64,000 bases of DNA, from positions 186,001 to 250,000 of the forward strand of contig UBZT01000002.1 of NCBI GenBank assembly GCA_900470155.1, read 5' to 3'. Every line of letters starts with the position of its first letter. The first letter of the stretch is position 1. Under the pieces are notes generated by a model. That model did no database searches and had not been told where the DNA came from. It was given only the letters and a program-made list of their open reading frames with translations. The position numbers were made by a program, and so were the translations under genes. The DNA comes from Hyphomicrobiales bacterium (lineage in GTDB: Bacteria > Pseudomonadota > Alphaproteobacteria > Rhizobiales > Rhizobiaceae). Shown here piece by piece: positions 16,481 through 24,288 of this stretch.

Positions 16481-17569
16481 ATGGGACGCATTCTGACCGA
16501 AAAGGACATTGAGCCCGCAGTGCGTGGCGGATCCGTCTATGCGGCGGGTGGCGGCGGATGGGCCGATCATGGCCGCATGCTCGGTCGCGCCGCCGTCAAT
16601 GCCGGCCAGCCGGAACTGATCTCGATCGACGAACTCACAGCCACGGACTGGGTGGCCACGGCTGCGGCCATCGGCGCACCGGCCTCGACGACACCCTGGG
16701 AGATGCGCGGCGTCGACTATATCAAGGCCGTGCAACTGCTGCAGAAAGCGCTGGGTGAGCCGCTCGCCGCCCTGATGGTTGGGCAGAACGGCAAATCCTC
16801 GACACTGAACGCCTGGCTACCATCGGCCATACTGGGTACCAAGGTGCTCGACGCCGTGGGCGACATTCGTGCGCACCCGACCGGCGACATGGGCTCGATC
16901 GGCATGGCGGGTTCACCGGAGCCGATGATCCAGACGGCGGTGGGCGGCAACCGTACAGACAATCGCTATATCGAGCTGGTTGTGCGCGGCGCCACCGCCA
17001 AGGTTTCACCGGTGCTGCGCACCGCGGCCGACCAGTCCGGCGGCTTCATTGCCTCGTGCCGCAATCCGCTCAAGGCATCCTATGTGCGCGACAACGCAGC
17101 GCTTGGCGGCATCAGCATGGCACTTGCGCTTGGCGAAGCGATGATTGCGGCAGAAGCCAAGGGTTCGCACGCGGTGATCGATGCAATCGTGGACACAACC
17201 AATGGCGCCATTCTCGCGGAAGCGGAGGTGACGGCTAAGAACGTCGTCTACACAGCCGAAGCATTCGACATCGGCACAGTTACGCTCGGCACCGGCGAGA
17301 GGGCCGTGACCCTGCACATCATGAACGAATACATGGCGGTGGACGACGCGGCAGGAAACCGCATCGCGACCTTCCCGGATGTCATCACAACACTGTCGGC
17401 CGAGGCCGAAGCCATGAGCGTCGGGCAATTGCAGGTCGGCATGAAGATCTTCCTCCTGCATGTGCCCAAGACGGTCATCCCGCTCGCCTCCAGCGTCAAG
17501 GATCCGGCCGTCTATCCTCCTGTCGAAAAAGCCATGGGCATCGAGATCGCCCGCTATGCCCTGAGTTGA
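16481..17569 (+). CDS. DUF917-family protein, probable thiohydantoin desulfhydrase
   Basis: 362 residues matching the DUF917 family by its glycine-rich start (GGSVYAAGGGGWADHGRMLGRA), the central HPTGDMGSIGMAGSPEPMIQTAVGGNR, and the C-terminal two-domain layout. In the ergothioneine pathway one step must replace the sulfur of 3-(5-oxo-2-thioxoimidazolidin-4-yl)propanoate by oxygen with release of hydrogen sulfide. This is the only gene in the cluster not otherwise assigned, and I recall the desulfhydrase being placed in this type of family, so the role is given by elimination. It sits between the hydrolase (2 bases) and the urocanase homologue (67 bases). Other DUF917 members are called hydantoin-related, which fits the chemistry. 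Confidence 0.62.
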   Translation: MGRILTEKDIEPAVRGGSVYAAGGGGWADHGRMLGRAAVNAGQPELISIDELTATDWVATAAAIGAPASTTPWEMRGVDYIKAVQLLQKALGEPLAALMVGQNGKSSTLNAWLPSAILGTKVLDAVGDIRAHPTGDMGSIGMAGSPEPMIQTAVGGNRTDNRYIELVVRGATAKVSPVLRTAADQSGGFIASCRNPLKASYVRDNAALGGISMALALGEAMIAAEAKGSHAVIDAIVDTTNGAILAEAEVTAKNVVYTAEAFDIGTVTLGTGERAVTLHIMNEYMAVDDAAGNRIATFPDVITTLSAEAEAMSVGQLQVGMKIFLLHVPKTVIPLASSVKDPAVYPPVEKAMGIEIARYALS

Positions 17570-17636
17570 TCTGAACCAGTCTGGCCTGCCTGCCGTCACT
17601 GCACCCGCAGCGAATTCGAACAAGAGAGTGAGAGCC

Positions 17637-19295
17637 ATGCCGAAGCCCAACCCCCGCCATCCGCGATTTCCGATCCCCGGCGGGCCTCTGCTGCGTGCCA
17701 AGGGCTGGCGGCAGGAAGGACTTCTGCGCCTGCTCGAAAACGTACTCTCGGTCGGCGAAGACCCGGACAATCTTGTGGTCTATGCCGCCCTCGGCAAAGC
17801 AGCCCGCAACTGGTCTGCCCATGCAGCCATCGTCGAGACGCTGAAGACGATGGAGGAAGACCAGACACTGATCATCCAGTCGGGCAAGCCGGTCGGCCTG
17901 CTCAAGACGCATTCGCGCGCGCCTTTGGTCCTGATGGCCAATTGCAACATTGTCGGTCAGTGGGCAAAGGCGGAAAACTTCTATGACCTGCAGCGCAAGG
18001 GACTGATCTGCTGGGGCGGGCTGACCGCCGGCGCATGGCAATACATCGGCAGCCAGGGCGTCATCCAGGGGACCTATGAAATCTTCATGCGCATCGCCGA
18101 GAAACGCTTCGGCGGCTCGCTGGCCGGCCGTTTCATTCTGACAGCAGGGCTTGGCGGCATGGGCGGCGCGCAGCCGTTGGCCGGTCGCCTGGCAGGTGCT
18201 GCCATCCTTGTGGTCGACATCGACCCCGAGCGGGTAAAGAAGCGCAAGGAAATCGGTTTCCTCGACGAGGCGGCTACCTCGCTGGACGATGCGTTGGCGA
18301 TGATCGAGCGAGCCGTGTCGGAGAAGAAGGCCATTTCTGTCGGCCTCGTCGGCAATGCGGCCGAAATATACCCCGCGATTGCCGCCCGTGGCATCACACC
18401 AGACATCGTCTCGGACCAGACTTCGGCGCACGACCTCGTCTATGGATACGTGCCGAACGGCATGACGCTGGAACAGGCGCGATCCTTGCGCGAAGACGGG
18501 CAGGGCCAGTTGATGGCCGCCAGCCGCGCCTCGATCGTCACGCATGTCCGCGCCATGCTCGATTTCCAGAAAAAGGGGGCGGAGGTCTTTGACAATGGCA
18601 ATCTCATCCGCACGCAAGCCTTCCAGGGCGGCGTGCAGGATGCTTTCGACATTCCAATTTTTACCGAGGCCTATCTGCGTCCGCTGTTTTGCAAAGCGAT
18701 CGGACCGTTTCGCTGGATGGCCCTATCGGGTGAGGAAGACGATATTGCCACGATCGACGATCTGGTGCTGGAGATGTTCCCTGACAACCAGATCGTCACC
18801 AACTGGATCCGGCTTGCGCGGGCAAACGTGCCCTTCGAAGGCCTTCCCGCGCGTATCGCCTGGCTTGGCCACGGCGAACGCACCCGACTGGCGCTCGCAG
18901 TAAACGCACTCGTGCGCGACGGCAAGCTCGCCGGGCCGATCGCCTTTTCCCGCGACCATCTCGATGCCGGAGCAATGGCGCATCCCAATATCATGACGGA
19001 AAAGATGAAGGATGGCTCGGACGCCATTGCCGACTGGCCGTTGATCAACGCGATGACACTGGCCTCGTCGATGGCTGACCTGGTGGTGATCCATTCCGGT
19101 GGCGGCGGCTATGCAGGCTATATGACCAGTTCCGGCGTGACGCTCGTTGCGGATGGAACGACAGAGGCCGACTTACGCCTCGATCACGCGATTACCAATG
19201 ACACATCGCTCGGCATCATCCGCTATGCCGACGCGGGTTACGATGAAGCGCTGGAGGCGGCAGAGGCACATGCGGTCGGTCATATCAAAACGTGA
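17637..19295 (+). CDS. Urocanate hydratase homologue, probable thiourocanate hydratase
   Basis: 552 residues, HutU size. The NAD-binding region is plain (TAGLGGMGGAQPLAGRLAGA, then VDIDPERVKKRKEIGFLDE), as are the family segments DQTSAHDLVYGYVPNGM and MKDGSDAIADWPLINAM. In urocanase the catalytic cysteine lies in PARICWLG; here the stretch reads PARIAWLGHGER, with Ala at about residue 407, and the following GRDHLDCGS is SRDHLDAGA. It is therefore unlikely to be an ordinary urocanase. Proposed role: adding water to thiourocanate, step two of ergothioneine degradation. ATG 17637 is used; GTG 17628 is an alternative. Last gene of the operon that begins with the hydantoinase. Confidence 0.72.
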   Translation: MPKPNPRHPRFPIPGGPLLRAKGWRQEGLLRLLENVLSVGEDPDNLVVYAALGKAARNWSAHAAIVETLKTMEEDQTLIIQSGKPVGLLKTHSRAPLVLMANCNIVGQWAKAENFYDLQRKGLICWGGLTAGAWQYIGSQGVIQGTYEIFMRIAEKRFGGSLAGRFILTAGLGGMGGAQPLAGRLAGAAILVVDIDPERVKKRKEIGFLDEAATSLDDALAMIERAVSEKKAISVGLVGNAAEIYPAIAARGITPDIVSDQTSAHDLVYGYVPNGMTLEQARSLREDGQGQLMAASRASIVTHVRAMLDFQKKGAEVFDNGNLIRTQAFQGGVQDAFDIPIFTEAYLRPLFCKAIGPFRWMALSGEEDDIATIDDLVLEMFPDNQIVTNWIRLARANVPFEGLPARIAWLGHGERTRLALAVNALVRDGKLAGPIAFSRDHLDAGAMAHPNIMTEKMKDGSDAIADWPLINAMTLASSMADLVVIHSGGGGYAGYMTSSGVTLVADGTTEADLRLDHAITNDTSLGIIRYADAGYDEALEAAEAHAVGHIKT

Positions 19296-19363
19296 TTTTG
19301 CATTGTCCAGTTTAGCGAAAGCTACTTGAGCTTATATGCCATTTCTCAATCAGGGGAAGTGGC

Positions 19364-19801
19364 ATGACACCGGCACAAGTGGAACGCGTTCAAGACAGCT
19401 ACAGCTTCATCTTCGCTGTTGGTACGCCGTTCATTCTCTCATTCTACGACAAGCTCTTTGCAATCGATCCGGCTTTGAGACCTTTGTTTCGCACGGAATT
19501 GACAGCGCAGTCGGAAAAATTGCTGATGGCGCTGACCTATGTGGTGAAAAACCTGCACGATGCGGACCGGCTTCTTCCGGTGGCCGAAGTCATCGCCAGG
19601 CGACATGTTGGCTACGGCGTCAAGCGCGAAGACTATCTCAAGGTCGGGCAGGCCCTGATCGAAGCCTTGGACGATACGCTGGACATGCATTTTACGCCTG
19701 AAACACATCATGCATGGCTGGCCGCCTATACGCTCCTGGCCGGCATCATGTGCGACGCCGCCTATGGTTCTCCCGCTGAGGAGCATATGCAACAGCACTG
19801 A
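19364..19801 (+). CDS. Bacterial single-domain globin
   Basis: 145-residue globin of the bacterial hemoglobin / flavohemoglobin globin-domain type. The N-terminus (MTPAQVERVQDSYSFI) matches the A helix, FYDKLFAIDPALRPLFR covers the B-C-D region with the conserved Phe, and the proximal His is in IARRHVGYGVKREDY. There is no reductase domain. A strong GGGGAAG precedes the ATG. It follows the urocanase homologue by 68 bases and could be co-transcribed or independent. A role in oxygen or nitric oxide handling is usual for the family; the heme ligand preference cannot be read here. Confidence 0.85.
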   Translation: MTPAQVERVQDSYSFIFAVGTPFILSFYDKLFAIDPALRPLFRTELTAQSEKLLMALTYVVKNLHDADRLLPVAEVIARRHVGYGVKREDYLKVGQALIEALDDTLDMHFTPETHHAWLAAYTLLAGIMCDAAYGSPAEEHMQQH

Positions 19802-19982
19802 CATATGAATAGCGTGTGCTGGATTTCCATTCGGCGATTGATTGCGCCGCCGCGTTGCCGCGGCGTATGAGCAAACCAGCGGCCAGGCGCTAAGTGACCG
19901 CCAGCACTGATCCGGTATCGTACTGACGCACGAAATCGACGCGCGCCATTCCAATGCGCGTATTTCCCGTGTCTCTCACAAA

Positions 19983-19992
19983 ATACTAGTAT
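19983..19992. promoter_or_regulatory. Palindromic operator candidate ahead of the GntR gene
   Basis: ATACTAGTAT, a 10-bp perfect palindrome about 45 bases upstream of the GntR start. FadR-type GntR regulators often bind short palindromes close to their own promoter. The spacer around it is AT-rich. Confidence 0.4.
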
Positions 19993-20034
19993 ATCAATTT
20001 GTCAGGATAGGGAGTGAAGCGGGAGGCTTCAGCA

Positions 20035-20775
20035 ATGGTCGAAGCCGAAAATCCAGGACGATCGGGCACGTCGCGCGCCACTGACATGGTTGTCTCCAGA
20101 GGGCGCAGCGCGCGGGCCGCCAACCAGATACATGCAGCCCTACGCGCTGACATTGTAGAGATGCGCCTGAAGCCGCTCGATATCCTGAACGAAAAACACC
20201 TGGGAGAACGTTTCGGCGTGAGCAGGACACCGGTGCGAGAAGCGCTGTTGAGACTGTCCGACGAAGGCCTCGTTGACATTTATCCCCAATCAGGAACGTT
20301 TGTTGCCCTGATCCCCCGGCGCGCTCTGTTCGAGGCGATCCTGATCCGCAAGGCATTGGAAGCGACCACGGTCACACTCGCCATCGCCGGCGACACACCA
20401 GGCGGGCTTGCCGAACTTGAGGAAAAACAGGCGCAATTGATCGCCAGTGCGGAGCAGGGCGATATTCTTGCCTTTCACCGCATCGACAGCGAATTCCATC
20501 AACACATCGCCGAGCTCGCAGGTTATCCAGGCATCTGGAACGTAATCCGGCAGGTTCAAGTCCAGATCGATCGCTACCGCTACATCACACTCCCACGATC
20601 GGGGCGGCTTGATGTGGTCATAGAGGAGCATGCCGCGATCATCGACGGTATGCGTCGCCGCGATGACTGCGCAGCCGTCGCTGCCATGGAAATCCATATT
20701 GGCCGGATGATCGAGGAACTCGAAGACATCCAATATCTCGATCCGACCATTTTTATCGATGATCGGCAGTCGTAG
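20035..20775 (+). CDS. GntR-family (FadR/FCD) transcriptional regulator
   Basis: 246 residues. The winged helix is clear (QIHAALRADIVEMRLKPLDIL, then LGERFGVSRTPVREALLRLSDEGLVDIYPQSGTFV). An FCD effector domain follows with metal-ligand-like residues (RIDSEFHQHIAELAG, EEHAAIIDGMRRRD, MEIHIGRM). The ATG at 20035 has GGGAGG 8 bases upstream and is preferred over GTG 20014. It lies 44 bases before the kduD-like gene and is read in the same direction, so it probably controls that sugar-acid module in response to a hexuronate or ketogluconate intermediate. Confidence 0.85.
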   Translation: MVEAENPGRSGTSRATDMVVSRGRSARAANQIHAALRADIVEMRLKPLDILNEKHLGERFGVSRTPVREALLRLSDEGLVDIYPQSGTFVALIPRRALFEAILIRKALEATTVTLAIAGDTPGGLAELEEKQAQLIASAEQGDILAFHRIDSEFHQHIAELAGYPGIWNVIRQVQVQIDRYRYITLPRSGRLDVVIEEHAAIIDGMRRRDDCAAVAAMEIHIGRMIEELEDIQYLDPTIFIDDRQS

Positions 20776-20819
20776 CTGCCTTATGGAGCCGGCCAGCGCG
20801 CCGTTTAGGAGGTTTTTCT

Positions 20820-21575
20820 ATGTCCGTTTCCTTTGATCTCACCGGCCGCACTGCCATCGTCACCGGCGCAAACACCGGCATCGGCCAGGCACTGGCTATA
20901 GCCCTTTCGGGGGCTGGCGCCGCGGTATTGGGTGTTGGCCGGTCGAGCATGGACGAAACGGCAAGCCTGATCGAAAGACAGGGAGGACGTTTTGCCGCCT
21001 TCACTGCCGATCTCAGCGCGATCGCGCCGGTCAACGACATCGTCGATGCGGCACTGGATCAGTTCGGCTCGGCCGATATCCTGGTCAATAATGCCGGCGT
21101 CATCCGCCGCGCCGATGCCATCGACTTCACCGAAGCCGATTGGGATGCTGTCATGGATATCAATCTGAAAAGTGCATTCTTCCTGTCGCAGGCTGTGGCC
21201 AAGCGCATGATCCCAAAAGCTTACGGCAAGATCATCAACATTGCGTCCGTGCTGTCCTTCCAGGGCGGAATACGTATTCCCTCCTATACAGCATCGAAAA
21301 GCGGCCTTGCCGGCCTCACCCGGCTTCTTGCCTGCGAATGGGCGAGCAAAGGCATCAATGTCAATGCGATAGCGCCTGGATACTTTGTCACCAACAACAC
21401 GACCGCTCTTCGAGAAGATCAGAATCGTTCGGCCGAGATTCTCGGCCGTATTCCGGCGGCGCGCTGGGGCAATCCATCCGAACTGGGCGGCGCGGCCGTC
21501 TTTCTAGCCTCCGATGCAGCAGCCTATGTGCAGGGCACGATTTTACCGGTTGACGGCGGCTGGCTGGCGCGTTGA
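20820..21575 (+). CDS. kduD: 2-deoxy-D-gluconate 3-dehydrogenase (KduD-like SDR)
   Basis: Short-chain dehydrogenase of 251 residues. The cofactor motif is TGANTGIG at residues 15-22, followed by NNAG, and the catalytic Tyr/Lys lie in YTASKSG. The stretch FQGGIRIPSYTASKSGLAGL and the end VDGGWLAR are characteristic of KduD, which reduces 2,5-diketo-3-deoxygluconate in uronate catabolism. AGGAGG lies 8 bases before the ATG. It sits between a GntR regulator and a PfkB kinase. No kduI, aldolase or uronate isomerase is nearby, so the upstream and downstream pathway genes must be elsewhere. Confidence 0.82.
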   Translation: MSVSFDLTGRTAIVTGANTGIGQALAIALSGAGAAVLGVGRSSMDETASLIERQGGRFAAFTADLSAIAPVNDIVDAALDQFGSADILVNNAGVIRRADAIDFTEADWDAVMDINLKSAFFLSQAVAKRMIPKAYGKIINIASVLSFQGGIRIPSYTASKSGLAGLTRLLACEWASKGINVNAIAPGYFVTNNTTALREDQNRSAEILGRIPAARWGNPSELGGAAVFLASDAAAYVQGTILPVDGGWLAR

Positions 21576-21603
21576 ACAGATATAAAAAGGGTAGGGCAGG
21601 GTG

Positions 21604-22515
21604 ATGAAACGTATCGTATCCATCGGCGAGTGCATGGGCGAATTGTCGGAAACGGGCGTGCCGGGGCAACTCTCAATGGGATTTGCCGGGGACACCCTCA
21701 ATACGGCCTGGTACCTGCGTCGCAGACTGCCGGTCGACTGGACGGTGGACTATGTCACCGCAGTGGGTACTGACGGCCTATCCAACCGCATGGTCGACTT
21801 CCTCAACGGCGAGGGCATTGGAACGGACCACATCCGGCGGCTTTCCGACAAGACGATCGGCCTCTATTACATCGAATTGAAAGATGGCGAGCGCAGCTTC
21901 GCCTATTGGCGTTCCGATAGCGCGGCCAAGCAACTGGCAAGAGATGTTGAAAAGCTTGAGCTCGCGCTCACCGGCGCATCAATTGCCTATTGGTCGGGTA
22001 TTACCCTGGCAATCCTTGCTCCGGCCGACCGCATCACGCTGATCGACGCCTTGCGAGGCTTTTCAGCACGGGGTGGAAAGGTCATCTTCGATTCCAATCT
22101 TCGCCCTCGCCTTTGGGAGAGCCCGGACGACATGCGGGAATGGATCACGCGGGCAGCCAGCATTGCCGATCTCTGCCTGCCCTCACATGAAGACGAAGCG
22201 TCCTGGTTTGGAGACATCGATGCGGAAGCCACCGCCAGACGCTATCAGCGGGCCGGCGCCGGGCGCGTCGCTGTCAAGAATGGCGCCGGTGAAATCAGCC
22301 TGCTCGATGCCGACGGCCAATTGATTGTCGTTCCGGTCGAGCCGGCAGCAGAGGTTGTCGACACGACGGCCGCGGGCGACAGCTTCAATGCCGGTTTCAT
22401 TGCCGAAGAACTTGCCGGTGGTACAATGGTCAAGGCGGCACGTGCCGGGGCTGCCCTTGCCGGCAGGGTAATCGGCGCCCGTGGTGCGCTGGTCCGCCAG
22501 GCGACTGGGGCCTAG
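21604..22515 (+). CDS. kdgK: PfkB-family sugar kinase, 2-dehydro-3-deoxygluconokinase-like
   Basis: 303 residues. The N-terminus RIVSIGECMGELSETG and GFAGDTLNTAWYLRR match KDG kinase substrate-binding segments. The anion-hole/base motif DTTAAGDSFNAGFIAEE is near the C-terminus. It would phosphorylate 2-keto-3-deoxygluconate, feeding the Entner-Doudoroff pathway, which fits the adjacent kduD. ATG 21604 is chosen because AGGG lies 7 bases upstream; a GTG at 21601 overlaps the purine run. 28 bases after kduD, same operon. Confidence 0.82.
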   Translation: MKRIVSIGECMGELSETGVPGQLSMGFAGDTLNTAWYLRRRLPVDWTVDYVTAVGTDGLSNRMVDFLNGEGIGTDHIRRLSDKTIGLYYIELKDGERSFAYWRSDSAAKQLARDVEKLELALTGASIAYWSGITLAILAPADRITLIDALRGFSARGGKVIFDSNLRPRLWESPDDMREWITRAASIADLCLPSHEDEASWFGDIDAEATARRYQRAGAGRVAVKNGAGEISLLDADGQLIVVPVEPAAEVVDTTAAGDSFNAGFIAEELAGGTMVKAARAGAALAGRVIGARGALVRQATGA

Positions 22516-22536
22516 GGCCATGGCAGCAGAGACCGG

Positions 22537-22692
22537 CTAGCCACCCGTGACCGAGAAATAGCCCCAGGCAGCCGCGATCGCCGCGAGCACGCCGACCCAA
22601 ATCAGCGCCTTGCGGGCTGACGGTGTAAGCGACCTTTTTGGCTTCGGTGCCTTGGGTTCCGGCGGACGCTCGAATTTGATGACATTCGACAT
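22537..22692 (-). CDS. Small single-span membrane protein (51 aa)
   Basis: Short gene read on the minus strand, ATG at 22692, TAG at 22537. The N-terminal half is Pro/Lys-rich (MSNVIKFERPPEPKAPKPKR) and the second half is one membrane helix, ALIWVGVLAAIAAAWGYFSV. The composition matches small conserved rhizobial proteins with a basic cytoplasmic tail and one helix, but I do not recognise a named family. It is convergent with kdgK and stands alone. Confidence 0.6.
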   Translation of the reverse strand: MSNVIKFERPPEPKAPKPKRSLTPSARKALIWVGVLAAIAAAWGYFSVTGG

Positions 22693-23180
22693 GGTATTCT
22701 CTCGTTTCTCCGATTGATCCTTATAGATGCTACGGGTTTCAAAAGTCCTGACAGTCTAACATCTCCAACGGCCGCAAAGTGGCCGAAGGAGACATCGGAT
22801 CTGGATTTTTCCAGCGTCATGCCAGCGCCATGCGGCCAATGAGTGATTCGGCCCTTGCCGCGGACGAGATAAACTTGCGCTGAACCGGATTTTCCGTGCG
22901 TTGCAACTGGGGACGCTGTGCGTTCACTTGTGATCGTCGTTACACCCGCGACAGGTGTAAAAGATCATTAACCAGTCATGACGAACCCTGAAATTTTCAG
23001 TCCATTCATTCGAATGTTCGAAAGTTTTTTCTGAACCTGCAAAGGTCTTGAAGTGTATATTTGTGCGCGCTAGCGTCCGCAAATGCAGGAAAACCGGGCT
23101 TTTCGGGGCGATGCACGTTCGAGCTTGCTTGTGGCAAAAACCTCGAGCCAGATCAGATAGTCAACCGGTGAACGGGACGA
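22693..23180. other. Intergenic region with an operator-like inverted repeat
   Basis: About 490 bases without a gene. TTACACC-N7-GGTGTAA at 22940-22960 is a perfect 7-bp inverted repeat. AT-rich sequence at 22975-23060 probably holds the promoter of the PAS-domain regulator. Nothing else was recognised. Confidence 0.5.
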
Positions 23181-24272
23181 ATGCAGGAAAAATCGGCGGT
23201 CGGAAGCAAGTCGGATACGGAACTGAGCTCGGAGCAATTCGAGGCAGCGGTGCGCAAGATGTCCGGCATCTCCTCGGCGCATTTTCTCAAGCTGGTTGAG
23301 GATCGCGGGACAATCGGATTCTGGTCCAGCGACATCGTGACGGGGGATTGCTCGGCAACCCTTGGCCTGCTTCGGGTGCTGGGACTGGATCACGGCGCGC
23401 AATTCCGTATCAGCGATTTTTCCCGATTCATTCACCCGGACGATCGCGGATACGGCGAGGATATCTGGACCACGATCCGCCATGGCATTCCGGTCAACCG
23501 GAATTTTCGCATTATCCGGTCCGATCGAACGGTCCGCTGGGTGGAATTCAAGAGCGAGGTGGTTCTGGACGGACAGCAAAAACCCTCAAAGGCCATCGGA
23601 CTGATCATCGATGTCACCGACCAGCAAGAAGGCCGACAGGCGCTCGAGGATGCACTCGACCGGTACCGAGCACTGGTTGGCTCTCTGGCAAAAATGGAAT
23701 GGCGGTCAACGGCGGATGGCAACCCGATCTTTTCCCATGGTTGGACTGCGCTTACAGGACAGAACGAAATGGATGCGGCCAATAGCGGCTGGATCCAGAC
23801 CATTCATCCCGATGACCGCGAAATGGTGCGCCGCAAATGGCAGGAGTCGGTCTCAACGCTCGTTCCCTACGCGGTCAATCACCGTATCCTGCTGGTTAAC
23901 GGCCACTACGAATGGTTTCACGCCCGCGCCGTTCCGATCATCAAGCGGGGAGGGAGGAGCCATGAATGGCTCGGCATCATCATGCGCCAGGCCGATCTCA
24001 ATCGCGAAGTGCCAGCGCATCCACCGTCCATGAACATGCTGATGCCCGTTCAGGTCAGGGCCGCCCGCGCCATGCTGCAATGGACACTGGACGAGTTGTC
24101 GCGCTTTTCAGGCGTCTCTGTATCTTCCATCCGCCGGATCGAGGGCGAGGGCGACCGGGCAACCAGGCCGGCCTCGCTGCAGGCCATTCGCGCCGCATTC
24201 GAAGAACACGGCATCGAGTTTGCGATCAATCCCGCTGGAACGGTCACCGTCGCTTTCCACAGCCCGAGATAG
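23181..24272 (+). CDS. PAS-PAS sensor protein with C-terminal XRE-type HTH
   Basis: 363 residues, soluble. The first PAS (PAS_3-like) domain covers about residues 44-150: IGFWSSDIVTGDCSATLGLL, then IHPDDRGYGEDIW and WVEFKSEVVLDG, ending IGLIIDVTDQQ. The second covers about 165-275 and includes WTALTGQNEMDAANSGWIQTIHPDDR. The C-terminal 75 residues form a helix-turn-helix of the XRE type (VRAARAMLQWTLDELSRFSGVSVSSIRRIE). There is no kinase or cyclase domain. It looks like a one-component regulator in which two PAS domains control an XRE DNA-binding domain. Target unknown; neighbours give no strong hint. Confidence 0.75.
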   Translation: MQEKSAVGSKSDTELSSEQFEAAVRKMSGISSAHFLKLVEDRGTIGFWSSDIVTGDCSATLGLLRVLGLDHGAQFRISDFSRFIHPDDRGYGEDIWTTIRHGIPVNRNFRIIRSDRTVRWVEFKSEVVLDGQQKPSKAIGLIIDVTDQQEGRQALEDALDRYRALVGSLAKMEWRSTADGNPIFSHGWTALTGQNEMDAANSGWIQTIHPDDREMVRRKWQESVSTLVPYAVNHRILLVNGHYEWFHARAVPIIKRGGRSHEWLGIIMRQADLNREVPAHPPSMNMLMPVQVRAARAMLQWTLDELSRFSGVSVSSIRRIEGEGDRATRPASLQAIRAAFEEHGIEFAINPAGTVTVAFHSPR

Positions 24273-24288
24273 GCGCCACCAGCGCCAA

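Noticed and set aside
10882..19295. Plain histidine utilisation (hut) operon
   Set aside because: The lyase lacks the MIO triad, the urocanase homologue lacks its cysteine, and no standard imidazolonepropionase or formiminoglutamase gene is present.
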